Part shown: positions 40,031-51,636 of the stretch, piece by piece
How the letters are laid out: each line of letters opens with the position of its first letter
Numbering within the stretch: the first letter of the stretch is position 1
DNA from: Moringa oleifera
Lineage: Eukaryota; Streptophyta; Magnoliopsida; Brassicales; Moringaceae
Direction: 5' to 3'
DNA length: 64,000 bases
Assembly (NCBI GenBank): GCA_021397835.1
Contig: JAJFZO010000087.1
Coordinates: 2,790,001 to 2,854,000 of the forward strand
Position numbers and translations under genes: made by a program
Notes under the pieces: model-generated
Told to the model about the DNA's origin: nothing
The model's database searches: none
The model's input: the letters and a program-made list of their open reading frames with translations, nothing else

Positions 40031-41097
40031 AGAGAAATCTGTCTTGTCTTGTATAATCTTTTGTACTTTCCTTAAGACTGTAGTAGCTGGCTGTAATTAT
40101 TAGGACTATTCTTTTATTGACGGTTTTCCTGATTTATTGGACAAAGCTTGACTTTTATACTCACAATGAGTTTAGTTTAGTAGAGGGCTGTTGTATCATT
40201 TTTGGTTTTTTTTTTTTTTTGTAAATTTTAATTTAGGATATTGTTTGTATTTTCTCTGTCTGTGTTCATCAATTTTATCAGATAAGTGCCCTCTTTGGGC
40301 CAAGATCTAATCACTCTGCTTGTGCTGTTAGCTGTATCAAATGTCCCTCAAAGGCCAGCGGCCCATGATAAGTCTTGCTTTCTGGCAGTTTGAGTTTCTG
40401 CTTTGAATCTTTATATAACCGAAGTTAGCCGAAGTGGGTTGGGTTGAAATCAGATGCAATTGGTTCAAAGTAGGACTTTTTGGAGGGGATTTATGAGGTG
40501 CAGTTAAGATGGGATCAAACCGAGTTCACACCCTGTGGACTTGGTATGAGAAGTTTTTTCTACTATGTGTGGATGTATTCCATAGAATCCCTTGGACCAA
40601 CCAAAATAAAAAATAAAAAAATTATAGTTTGAATAATCGATTTATTTCAGAACAGGAAAAATAACTTTGACGATAGGGTTTGTCATCTGTCCATACAATA
40701 AAGCACTTAATAGCTTCTTGGACAGCCACTTAATACTATGGGCCAATTTCCTACGTCCTCAATCCCTTTCTCCTTAGCCTTCCGTCAGCCTCTAGTGTTT
40801 GCTTTTGCCATGGGGCAGATGATGAACTACCCAGCAATTGCACGATATTAAGTTGACAATATCATACACTCATCAAGTTACAAGGATGGCATCAAAGAAT
40901 TTTGCAGAGCCCAGTTTATTAAATTCCATGAACATATACTCTTAAACATGATGAATGGCAAGACATACATAGAGCTAATACTACAAAAAGAATACAGGAC
41001 CAGAAACAATACCCTTGCTCTTCTTCCTCTATCTTCTCCTATAACTCCCCCCTCCCCCCCAACCAAAAAAAAAAAAAACATGGTAATCCTTGTTCGG
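40031..41097. other. Convergent spacer between SEC3 and UPF0114 genes
   Basis: Holds both 3' UTRs, transcribed toward each other. No other gene is supported. A C/A-rich low-complexity run lies at about 41046-41079. Confidence 0.6.
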
Positions 41098-42512
41098 CTA
41101 CCGATCTCCCAGTATACTGCCATCACTAGAAAGCCTGGAGAGAAGGAATATACAAGCGGATGAAACTAGCACGGCTCCAGCAAAACAGGCAAGATCCAAG
41201 CTAGTCACCAAGGGCACGCTCTTAAACTTATCAAGCACTCCCACTTGAAGAATCATCATCACTGCATGCCCGATCTTCGACTTTGCCTGAGAAACCGACT
41301 CCGTCGGTACCCAGCTCGGGAACGTCTGATACAGACAGAAGCATGTCATTCAATTGTAAGAGAAGATGGTGTTTTATGATGTTAGTTTTCTGAAGCAGAA
41401 AAGAGTGCAAAATTTGTACCTTTAAATGGAAGAGCCCGAAGAAGTTGGAGCCTGGAAGCCATGCAGGTTTGTCTTTCATCTTTCTGGATCCCACGAACAT
41501 AACGTACAGACCCACCCCGAATATCAGCATTGCTGTTCCTACCAGAAACATGTCTGCATGAAACAAATTTATAATTCAATTAACAATGGAACCATATATG
41601 AACAACTATAGTAATATTGCTGAGAGGTCAAAGTTTATTGGTACCTATGGCTTCAATGAGCAGATGCACGATATCTCCTTCATCCGACTTCTGCGATAGG
41701 TTATTGAAGTACTGGAAATACGACTCTATAACAAGAAAGCAACCCTGCATTTCCAGAACTAGAGATGTTACTTTAATGGAATGAATAGCTAACAAAACAA
41801 ATCAATGATGAAACAAGTTTTTGTAAGATCAAGCCCAGCCTGGTTGGATAATTTCAATTCCAAGATTCAAGCCATTGTATCCATGAAGTTAATCAATCTC
41901 AGGATTTCTTGCAATGAATAGAAAACTATTTTTAACTTTAGGAATCAAAAGGGTTACCTCCATGAAGCACAATACAGATCCCAGTAAGGATCCTGCTACG
42001 GCAAATATTGTGAACAGTCGGCAATCTATTATAACCTGCATGGTTGCATATCAATGGATTCAGTCAGTTTCTACTGTTTTAATCATAAGAGAGCTGTCTC
42101 AAAGAATTCCATTTTCTTGTTCTCAGAGCTTGACATTTATAAATGGAGAGTTAGACGTTACCCTTTCGATAATCCTCTGGACGTTTAACTTCAGAGGTCT
42201 TGCTTTCACAGCTGCCTTTGATGCCTTGACCACTGAACTAGTGAGATTTTCAATCAGAGCAGCCATGTCTATCCCTGGACCAACCTGTGGCTCTGCTGTG
42301 GTCACAGGCTCCGATGCGGCCGCCGCTGCCTTCATGGCCACAGTTGATTTCCTCTCAGCATCCTTACGAACCATCTTCCCTCCGCTCAGCTCCGCCCTGC
42401 TCAGGCTTCTCAGAGTCCTGAACCACGACGAAGTACACGAAGAAGAAGAAGAAGAAGGAAGAAGAACGTTATTCAAAGGCCGAGAGCAACAGAATAATCT
42501 AGTGGCTGCCAT
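41098..42512 (-). CDS. UPF0114 (YqhA-like) membrane protein, probably chloroplast-targeted
   Basis: Five exons on the minus strand, in coding order 42512-42162, 42035-41958, 41744-41645, 41553-41420, 41325-41098; all phases fit and give 296 aa. The first 60-100 residues are Ser/Arg/Ala-rich with few acidic residues, like a chloroplast transit peptide. The rest has hydrophobic helices typical of UPF0114: one in exon 2 (LFTIFAVAGSLLGSVLCFMEG), one in exon 4 (AMLIFGVGLYVMFVG), and one in exon 5 (LACFAGAVLVSSACIFLLSRL), plus conserved KMKDKPAWL and KIGHAVMMILQVG segments. Bacterial homologues and plant members (At4g19390, At5g13720) have no firm function. The gene converges on SEC3. Confidence 0.88.
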
Positions 42513-43739
42513 TGATGCTGTCTGGTTAAAGGGAAAAAAAGGCTTTAGTCTTGTGGTGGGTGGTGGCAGTGGCTTTTATACAACTCTGCATGGTGGAGAA
42601 GAGAAGATTCGCAGCATATCAGCTTACGTTGTCGCTACTTGGGGTGGGCTCTGCTCGTTTCACCTTCCTTGGAGAAGTGGGCTTTGATTTTCCTACCAAG
42701 AGAGTTGACGATCCAAACAACTCGACTCTCACGTGGGTTTTTTTCCCGAAGTTCCACAGCGTGTGGGTCCTCGTAAATTCTAAGCCGAACATCTTACGAG
42801 CTTTTCCTGTTCTTCCCATCGTCGGCTCGGTCTGTAGTTAGCGTTTGGTTTAAAGCATCTTTTGATTTGATTCTGGTATGAGTACAAAGCAAGACTGAAC
42901 TAACGGAGGAGATTGTGCTTCTTGTCAATGAAGAACAAGCAGCACACGTCTTTGCCGGATTACAGCACATGAAATTGCCCGCCTGCCTGAAAAAATACTT
43001 TTCTTTACGTGACGGAAAACCAGCCAGAAGGTACAAACTTCATAGTTCACACCGTCCGTTGTACTTAGCTAAAAGGGACAAAAAACATATGAAGATATTA
43101 TTTTTGCTCCTGATACCTAAAAAAAATAATAATCAGTAATATGTGAAAATCATAAACTATAATTTAATCTCAACTGAGTTGTTTGTTTAAAATATAAAAA
43201 AACTATAATTTACTATATTAATACAATAAATAAAGTTTTATTTTATTAAATTATTCTGTGTTTATACCCCTTTTAAAGTATTAATGTATTTCAAATTAAT
43301 ATAAAATTTTGATTCTAGTTTTATATAATAAATATAAAATGTCCAAAAATACATTATACAGACAGTAATTATTATTTTTTATTTTTTATTATTTTAAAAT
43401 ATAATCCAGAAGTTTTTTTTTTAAAAAAACCCTGTGTAATAATTTGGAGATAATACAAAATCTGAAAACTATATGTTATGATTTATGAATAACTCTATTA
43501 CTCCAAGTGTAAAATAAGATTAAGACTACAGTTTGATACATGATGAACAAAACTATTGACTCGAATACAATAAGTGCCTCCGTACTCTTTTTTGAGGCCT
43601 CTTTGCTCTCTCACTACTGTCACAAATTGTGAGGAAATAGAATCATTTTTTGAAACAGCTATTTATCATAATTAGTTTAATTTTTTAAAAAATAAAATAA
43701 AATTATTTTTTAATTTTTTAATTGTAATAACAATACTTT

Positions 43740-44190
43740 GATGCAAAATAAAGCTCGATGAATCGAACGTGACTTTTATAATTTGAATCGAATCATAATT
43801 ATTTATAATGATTTTAATTTTGAACTGTAATTAAAATTATTTTATGCACCATTCAATTATTATTCATAAAAATTTTAAATCAAAATCAAAACAAACGATT
43901 TAGAATCTATAGTTTCAATTCTATTTTTTAATTAAATTAATTAAAAATATATTAAATAAATTAATTTTAAATATATATATTAATAAAAGTGAAATAATCA
44001 TTTGACCACTTCATTTTTATTAAAAAGTCTCTTATTAAAATATAAGAGTGAAGTGAATATATTTTGAGCCGATTCTAAAACTAATTTGAATCTAAATCAA
44101 ATTTAAACTGAATGTGGACCTGAATCGTTTATAAACCGAAATCTGAACTAAAACTTAAATTACTTTTGAATCGAACTTCAACTTTATGTA
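43740..44190 (+). repeat. Decayed copy of a MITE-like family
   Basis: Shares order and motifs with 58250-58600: an AT-rich TTAATTAAATTAATTAAAAATAT core, then CTTATTAAAATATAAGAG, then GAGCCGATTCTAAAACTAA and a run of AACCGAAAT/TGAATCGAA motifs. Ends are not clear in this copy. Confidence 0.5.
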
Positions 44191-45749
44191 ATTGTTTACA
44201 AGTTCATGTGTATGTTACTTTGACTATATTGGTTGTGTAATGACTTATTATGTTACACAAGTCAAATATTACCGGTGGTAAAGTCAAGATTTTTCATCAA
44301 GGTGGACTAAATTTTTATAGTGAATTGTTGTTGAGTTAGTGTTGAAAAAAATTTAAACTTCAATATTTCCAAATCCTTAATTATATGCCAAAGTTTTTAC
44401 TATTAGCAAATTAATATAACATGAGACCATTAGTGCGACAAAATTATTGTTAGTAACTTGATATAATGTGATAACCTGTTATTTATTGTTACAGTGAGTT
44501 ACTACTTTTAAAACAACATGCATTTCATATAAGTTATCACTTTGTGAATAATGATTATTTTGTTTATGATGTATGATGATCCACAAGATTCAAATAATGA
44601 TATTCTTCAATAAAACTATTGATAGTAATCGATAGACCTACTCAAACTTACCATGTTCATCAAGAATGATTAATTGTTTTGTAACTAATTATTTTGTATT
44701 AAATGATTATTTTGTAAAAACATTGTGGTATTAGTTTAAACTAAAAACATGTAATAATAATGAAATTATTTTGGCAGCTTCACAATGGCTTATTCTAGTC
44801 CCATATATATTGTATATATGTCTTAGTGCATTAGACGATAAATAGTATTTTATGATTACTGATTAACATAATAATGAAAAGTAATATTGTAAAATATATT
44901 TATTGTATGATTAATGTTACTTAACCCGTAAAATAGCTACATGACTTGAAATTCAACATATCCAAAATGATCATCAAATTTTTATTTCACTAAAATAACT
45001 AGTAATTATTGAAATCGTTATTAACATCAATATATTCATCATGACCCCTAAGTTTTTATTTCATTAAAATAGAGATAATATAACTTAAAAATCTTATTCA
45101 ATTATTTAACATGTTCACACTGTCAAAATAACTATTAAATTATCATATTCAAGATATTCAGTTCTCAATTTGTGGGGCTTTAAGTCAAATAACCATCATC
45201 ATGTGCATATTGTGAAACTAATTGATGTGTAAATTTTTTAAAAAAATATTACTCTAATTATTTGCTATATGCATAATATTAAACATTCATTTGAATAAAA
45301 TGATCTGATCAATTCAATATCTGACTCAATGAAATCCATTTAAAAGTATTCTATAAGCATCTTTATGTAATGCAAACAAAATACTTCACAATTATCCTTA
45401 CAATAATGACAAACATTATATTTTACGATAATGAATTGGTAACGTATAAATTATATTAATTAAATTTAAAATAATTAAAAAAAACTTATTCTTTTATTGT
45501 GAAAATTTTTTTCTTAAAAATGAATTCACAAAGGATGTTAGCATCTAGTGAATCAACGTTAATAAATTTTGTTTTCTTCAAATGGATTCAATGAACTCTC
45601 TTCATGATAAAATGATTTATATGCATCCTTTAAGCATTTTTGTGATTATCCAAATAGAAATAAAAATATTATACAAATAATTACTGCTCACTACTAAACA
45701 TCCAGGCAACGATATTTCATATATAAATCATTATATATATATTACAAAA

Positions 45750-46010
45750 TTTATTATGGATGTTAATCAAGTCTAATTAACTATGCTTCACATTTAACTT
45801 ATTATGTAAGCTATATAAATTATTATGCATATTAACTAAATCATTATTTCTTATTATTCAATATCTAGTTAACTATATTTTACATATAAGTTACTATACA
45901 AATTAGTATGCATGTCAATTAAATCATTATTGTTCATTATTCAATATTTATTTAACTATACTCTATATGTAAGTTATTATGCAAACTATACAAATTATTA
46001 TGCGAATGTA
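45750..46010. repeat. Degenerate tandem repeat, unit about 83-93 bp
   Basis: Successive units start near 45751, 45817, 45899 and 45992 with versions of AAATTATTATGCATATTAACTAAA and continue with TTATTATTCAATAT and AACTATATTTTACATATAAGTTA. The first unit has lost about 20 bp. No function is suggested. Confidence 0.55.
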
Positions 46011-48034
46011 CATGTCGCTATGATCAAATCAACATAAAATTTAAAAGTAAAAAAACTAATAACTTGTATTGAAGTAAAATCAATCCATTAAAGTGATGTT
46101 CCTAAATGATATTAATAAATGAGCTAATCGTTAAAAATATATAATATTAATGAACGATTGAAATTAGGTTTTCATGTTATAGTGATTAAGTTCAATGGTT
46201 GATTTGTGAAAATAGTTACTTAGAGGTTTTTCATGATAGAGATAGTGTGGTAGAGATTGTCGATAACAATTTTTTTTTTAAAAAAAAAAATGTAACCATT
46301 TTTTCTGTTCTTTTGAAAAACCAAACAAAAAGAGAACATAAAAGCAAAAAAAAAAAATATTAATTTGTATTTATTATTTGTTTAGTATATTATTTAAAGT
46401 ATTGAGTAATTGTTAAAAATTTTAATAAAATTATAAGTTTTGATTTTTTTTAATTTTTAAAAATATTTCAAAAAAATTATAGTGTAATAACTTAATTAGT
46501 GAACAAATAAAAAAGTTATTAAATGATAAAATAAAAATAAATTAAGATGTGTCTAACAATGATAAGAAGAATATTTAGAAATTAGTTATGAAAATCAATG
46601 GATCTTTATATTTATTATTTTATAATTATTTTTATTTATTTTTTAAAATTATAATTATTTTGTTTCTTATTTTATGTAGATTTTTTTATTTTTTATTTTT
46701 TATTTTTTATTTTATGTTGATTTATTTTTTTATATTTTTTATTTTTGTATTGATTTATTTTCTTAATTTACATTGATTTGAATTAAATTTAGTTAATAAA
46801 GCAAATTGTGTTATAATTTTATCCTATCAATGCATAAATCGAATGAAAAAAACTCGAGTCTCTGCTCATGTTAAAAATTTATTTCTATGTAAGCTCATAT
46901 TAAAATTTTAAAATGTAAAATATAACAAATAAACAACTCAAAAATATATATACCTCTCTGCTCATGTTAAAAATTTTAAATATAAAATATAAACAAAAAA
47001 TTCAAAAAAATATATACTTCATAAAAAAAGTGAACCAATCCATAACTTCATCAATAAATGAGTCTCTTTCTATAAAATTAATTTCATAAAAAAATAAAAA
47101 AGATGAATTGTACACAAAATAATTTTCTTTTCATCGACGATATGATTGATTCGAGTGAAAAAAAAAAAGAGTTCAATGAAAAAAAAATATAGATTTCAAT
47201 GGATCAATCTAATGAGTATGAATTAAAGTGTGAAGGAACAATAAGATGAAACAATTAACAATTAAGAAGATGAAAATATCGCTTTCGAAAATAAATCAAT
47301 GGCAGAAAAAAAATGATGAACCTAATCGATAAAAATGTTAAGATTTGCATTTCGATAATCCAAGATAAAAATGTTAATTTTTTAAATTTAAAATCAACAG
47401 TTATAAATAAGTCCATTGGATCAGAAACTGCATCCAATTATTATCCTCATTTCACATTTAAAGCCTTGACATGTATTAATAAAAAAAAAAACTGAATATA
47501 AAAGCTATATACAAAATTCTTTAAAAAACATAAGTATTATTCTAATAAATAATTAAATTAATAACTTTAAACTTTAAACATTCTTATAAATACTACTAAT
47601 TAAAAAGAATTTTTTTTTTTTTAAAAAAGAAGAAATTACCCCTTGTAAAATGAAAGTCTAACACAACTAGATGATTCTCTAAATATTTCTTCAAAATTCA
47701 TGAATGGGTTCCCCTTTCAAGAGGCCATTAACCTCGCCAAAAAGGCATCTTCACAAATTGGCAAAGCCAAGCTTCCTCCAAAAGGCTGAGGATCATGACT
47801 TAAACCAGCCTACTTGAAGGAATTTAGGAGATTTGCATGCAGTAAAGTCACCAAACCACAAAGATAAATTTACCCTCAACTAGTCTGTAGTACAAATCAG
47901 ATAATGTACAAAACCATGAAAGCAAATAACTTCAAACAACATGAAATTTACAAAATTCACACAGTACATAAACTATTCCAAAATCAGATTCTGACAGATG
48001 TTTTTCTTTTATGAGAAAACATGATTCCATGAAA

Positions 48035-48106
48035 GGGGCATTCCGAGAATCGAACTCGGGACCTCTCGCACCCAAAGCGAGAATCATACCACTAGACCAA
48101 ATGCCC
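48035..48106 (-). tRNA. trnP-UGG: tRNA-Pro (anticodon UGG)
   Basis: 72 bases on the minus strand fold into a complete cloverleaf. The acceptor GGGCATT pairs with AATGCCC, followed by discriminator base C. The anticodon stem CTCGC/GCGAG encloses the loop TTTGGGT, so the anticodon is TGG, reading CCA proline codons. The T arm carries GTTCGATTC (box B) and the D arm TGGTCTAGTGG (box A). A T-run follows the 3' end, suitable for polymerase III termination. It is a nuclear plant-type proline tRNA with no intron and no encoded CCA. Confidence 0.97.
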
Positions 48107-48875
48107 TGTTTTGTTTCTAATAATGACAAATAAATACAATAATATCATGAACAAGAATGAGATGGGAACTTCTAATAGAAAAAAATAAAATTTCCCTAGT
48201 CAATACAATTTCAGATCACATAAAATATAATCCAGTATAGCTGACCAGAACCAACTAGATACACAGATCAGAAAGTCAAAAACATTATGGGACATCTGGA
48301 ACTAATCAAAACCACACAATGGGAGAATCTCTAAGCCCAGAGCATTATCAGGAATGAGATTTACTATAGTTTCATGTCAAGAAAAGAGCAGGAATACTAT
48401 TTCATATCATATGCATTTAAGTGACTGTATGCCAAGTCAAGTTAACCTGCATTTTGTCCAAGTTTACAGATGATGAAGAATGGGTCAATGGCTCGATCAT
48501 TCTTGAAAGAATGTTAGGCTATCTATCCATGACATAATCACCCATGTTGAGTTCGTTAGCCCTAAGATAATTCAATAATGTCCCCAAAACTACCACTTAT
48601 TAATATTGGTGAATCCTGTACCATCCTTTTCCACGTAGAACAATTACTGAAACTCTCTCGAAAAGCACAGGGCAATGTCACTAAAAGCCTATATACTAAA
48701 AAGAAAACCATAGAAGAGGCCTCTACTCTCACAGTAATGGAACTTGAGACAGCAGAAACATCCCTAATAGAAAACAAAAGAAGCCAGTCTACACACTTGC
48801 ATACATTCTCAAATCCTGTATAACTACCATAAGTTCTCCAATCAATACATTAAACATAAACAAACATCAAACAGA

Positions 48876-48962
48876 AGAATGCGGCTCAAAAGTGCTTGAA
48901 GCAAAATCATAGGACATGCCTCAGAAAATAAAAAGTATTTTTTATCATCATCACCGCATTCT
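48876..48962 (-). ncRNA. Candidate box C/D snoRNA with a guide for 25S rRNA
   Basis: On the minus strand a perfect 9-bp terminal stem, AGAATGCGG with CCGCATTCT, encloses a C box GTGATGA (48948-48954) and a D-like box TTGA (48886-48889). An internal CTGA (48921-48924) can serve as D'. Directly upstream of the D-like box is TTCAAGCACT, complementary over 10 bases to the 25S rRNA sequence AGTGCTTGAA as I recall it. By the five-base rule the target is the second G of AGTGC. The non-canonical TTGA in place of CTGA lowers confidence. It is 87 nt, a usual length, and lies on the same strand as the better snoRNA 410 bp upstream. Confidence 0.55.
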
Positions 48963-49375
48963 CCTCAAATTAATATCAAGAACACTGGCATCCTACAAAT
49001 AGGGCAGGGCCACTGCAAGTGAATTGATGAATTTAAGGAATCCATTACAAGATATACTACAAGTTTAATCCACAGGAACATTGTGGTTGACCATCTGAAA
49101 GTCAGACAATTGTATCGATTCGAGCTCTTTATGTGGGTATAATCGGATACATAATCTTGACTCTTCTGATATTCTTAATCCCCCCTCATGCCAACAAGAA
49201 AATGTACGTTTTCAATTTCATACCAAAGACTATAAATCAATGGTATCTTCCTTGCAATTTAAAAGAGGTAAAACAATCAGCATAGTTCCACTTCAAATTC
49301 AAATTCACTTCCCATCCAAAAAAAAACACGGAACTTTTGAAATAAGAAGCAGATTGTCAGAGTAACAAAGCGGGG

Positions 49376-49467
49376 TTTCTCTCAGACAAATGCCTCGATT
49401 TGTCGTCAAGGAGAATGGATTGGATTAAGAGATCGGACTCGTCATCGTTTTAATCATCACTGAGAAA
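49376..49467 (-). ncRNA. Box C/D snoRNA with two guides for 25S rRNA
   Basis: On the minus strand, stem TTTCTC/GAGAAA (49462-49467 with 49376-49381) closes a C box GTGATGA (49454-49460) and a D box CTGA (49382-49385), spaced as in true box C/D RNAs. A C'-like TGACGA lies at 49403-49408 and a D'-like CCGA at 49433-49436. Upstream of D is CGAGGCATTTG, complementary to 25S rRNA CAAATGCCTCG. Upstream of D' is GATGACGAG, complementary to CTCGTCATC, the next part of the same conserved 25S stretch. Counting five bases from the boxes, the targets are the last A of CCAAATG and the G of CTCGTC. The RNA would direct 2'-O-methylation with fibrillarin in the nucleolus. rRNA sequences are from memory. Confidence 0.85.
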
Positions 49468-49630
49468 GCCCCACTAGTTTTCACGCAAAACATACAAAGC
49501 CCGTTACATATTTGAGGGAAAAAATAAGAACAAAGCAGAAAACCGATCTGGCCACGCAGATACCCAAATCTACTAGCTACCTTCGAGTCACAAGAAGCAG
49601 AATAAAGCACTACCTCTCTTTCATCTCTTC

Positions 49631-49642
49631 TATTTATATATA
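49631..49642 (-). promoter_or_regulatory. TATA box of the minus-strand small-RNA locus
   Basis: TATATATAAATA on the minus strand, about 165 bp upstream of the snoRNA. Behind it lie a telo-box-like AAAACCCTAG (49676-49685) and a site II motif TGGGCC (49787-49792). Telo box, site II and TATA together are the known promoter layout of plant snoRNA and ribosomal-protein genes. Expected RNA start is near 49600. Whether one transcript reaches the tRNA is not shown by sequence. Confidence 0.65.
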
Positions 49643-49675
49643 GACGGCAGGACCGCCAGTGGTCTGCTTAATTTT

Positions 49676-49873
49676 CTAGGGTTTTAGTAAAAGGACCAAA
49701 AAACCCCGCTACTCCTCAAAGAAGCGCGAGCTGTTTTAGCCGAAAAATCGGAAGTACCCCTGAAAGCTTCGACTGTGACTCGCGGTTGGGCCGACTTGTA
49801 GCTGGATGGTCAATGTCCAAGTTCGTTCCAAGTTCATCAACTGCAGAGTTGTCTTTGGTTTGTTCGCGGCCCA
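49676..49873. promoter_or_regulatory. Divergent promoter of the snoRNA locus and LIP2p
   Basis: About 200 bp carrying AAAACCCTAG (49676-49685), TGGGCC (49787-49792) and GGCCCA (49868-49873). The minus-strand TATA box lies just to its left and the LIP2p ATG 130 bp to its right, so one site II cluster may serve both directions. Confidence 0.5.
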
Positions 49874-50001
49874 GAGAGACTTCTTCTCCGTTGTGTTTCC
49901 GGTTAAATCATTTTGGGAATTCTAGCTGATACAGAGTCTGGGTTTCTTGATTACTGGAGTCCTTTGTTTTCATCTTGCTATTCCTTATAGAGAGTAAAGA
50001 C

Positions 50002-51636
50002 ATGAATCTCGTGATAAACCCAAGCTTTGGCTCAATCCTAACATCCCCAAGTCACGACCTTCAAACTATATCATATCGATCTTACTTTCACGTTGTCCTC
50101 TCCAAATCAAACAAAGTCTCAAACAACTACAGAACAATAATTTGTTGCTCAGTAGCCCATGAAGGGCCAAAACTGTAAGTTGCTTCCTCTCTCTCTTTCA
50201 ACGCATTTTCACAAACATGTCGATTGCTCTTGTCCGGAACTGACCGAGTTTACTTCTAATTGTGTAGATGTTGCGAGTGTTTTGATTTGTATAACGAAGT
50301 GGTTCCATATAGAGAGGCATGGTCTTGGCAGAAAAGCATTGTTAGAGAGAAAAAGGCATTGATTGAAAGAAATGAAGATTGCCCGGACACCTTGATCATA
50401 TTACAACACAGTTCTGTTTATACTATGGGTACGGGTAGTTCAGAGGATTACCTGAATTTTGACATAAAGGACGCTCCTCATGATGTTTATCGAACTGAAC
50501 GAGGTGGTGAAGTCACATACCATGGGCCTGGCCAGGTGCTTGTTCCAATTCCATAAAATCTAATGTCTTTATATTTGGTCTAAATAGATCTTTCTACTGA
50601 TTCAAGTTCTTGTAGAATATCCCACAAGATAAGTATTTTACAAACAAGAAACATCTGAGAATTGCCCTGTGAAAGATAAGAACTTTAAAGCCAGCCTAGA
50701 ATTTTCCATACCTGAGACAGTAATTTATCACAGTTTGATGCCCATTATATCTGGTTAAGGTTTTTAGAAGTTAGTATGTACATATGGGTTTTCATATATA
50801 GTTGTATTATAGTCATTGGGATGTAAAGTTGGAACTTTGATCTCTCTGGCATGGATCACCCTCTGAACTTTCTGGGTTAAGGATGTTTATGAATTGATTG
50901 GGCATTGTCCTGCTGTGATAGGTTGTGTGGCTAACTTTTGATGCATGTGTGTTGCAATGTAGCTAGTTATGTACCCTATTATCAATCTCCGAAATCACAA
51001 GATGGATCTTCATTGGTACCTCAGGGCACTTGAGGAGGTTGTGATTCGGGTTCTTTCGTCCACCTTTTCGACCTTTTCGATACAGGCTTCCCGATCTGAG
51101 GGTCTAACTGGAGTTTGGATTGGTACACTAACTTCTTCTTGCTTTGGCATTATCAGTCCCCATGTGTTCTCACTCAGTTTCTTGCATCCTCTGGGGATGT
51201 AGAGGGTGTGTTTATAGGATTGATGGGGTTTTGATTACTCTTGTGAACAGGTCTTATATCTCTTGGACCTCTTGATGAAATCTGTTGCTGTAATCCTGCA
51301 GGAGATCAGAAATTGGCAGCAATTGGGATAAGAGTATCTCAGTGGATAACTTACCATGGCCTAGCACTGAATGTCACAACGGATTTAACTCCTTTTCAGA
51401 GGATAGTCCCCTGTGGGATACGAGACCGTCAAGTTGGAAGCATAAAGGAGTTCCTCAGACACCAACCACCTGCTGGTAGTCAGAAAGATAGTAATACATT
51501 TCATCTTGATGATAGCCGGTTGATTGATATCACTCATGAATCTTTACTGAGGGAGTTTTCTGAAGTTTTTCAGCTTGAAATCCACAGGAAGACCATTACC
51601 CCGGTTCTAGAATTCTCAGAGAGAAAAACTTCCTGA
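50002..51636 (+). CDS. LIP2P: Plastidial lipoyl(octanoyl) transferase LIP2p
   Basis: Transfers octanoyl from acyl carrier protein to lipoyl domains, the first step of lipoate formation for plastid pyruvate dehydrogenase. Four exons, 50002-50174, 50268-50535, 50963-51122 and 51302-51636, give 311 aa with all phases matching. Residues 1-57 look like a plastid transit peptide (Ser/Asn-rich, few acidic residues). The LipB fold follows: [17 protein letters not shown], the [12 protein letters not shown] block at the end of exon 2, the family Lys204 in DQKLAAIG and the acyl-accepting Cys238 in IVPCGI. Both catalytic residues are present, so the protein should be active. Residues 181-186 are a TFS duplication from an exact 9-bp repeat. 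Plastid rather than mitochondrial assignment rests on similarity to LIP2p as I remember it and on gene order. Confidence 0.92.

Larger units (their letters stand above)
42513..48034. other. Intergenic AT-rich DNA
   Basis: The first 600 bp are of mixed composition and include the UPF0114 promoter; open frames there match nothing I know. From 43140 to 47640 the DNA is AT-rich with no coding signal. It contains a decayed copy of the MITE-like family seen at 58092-58645 (about 43740-44190) and degenerate tandem units (about 45750-46010). Positions 47640-48034 are of ordinary composition and belong to the downstream part of the minus-strand small-RNA locus; I see no gene in them. Confidence 0.5.

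Noticed and set aside
41914..42687. 257-codon plus-strand frame
   Set aside because: It is the antisense of exons 1 and 2 of the UPF0114 gene, whose minus-strand reading has good splice sites and a recognised family.
46588..46776. Phe/Leu/Ile-only frame of 62 codons
   Set aside because: Product of a T-rich low-complexity stretch.
43140..47640. Search for a CRISPR-like array or satellite
   Set aside because: Repeats there are degenerate, AT-rich and of irregular spacing, and this is plant nuclear DNA.
48470..48550. Possible third box C/D snoRNA (minus: ATGGGT/ACCCAT stem, GTGATTA, TTGA)
   Set aside because: Both boxes are imperfect and the guide before TTGA matches no rRNA or snRNA stretch I can recall.
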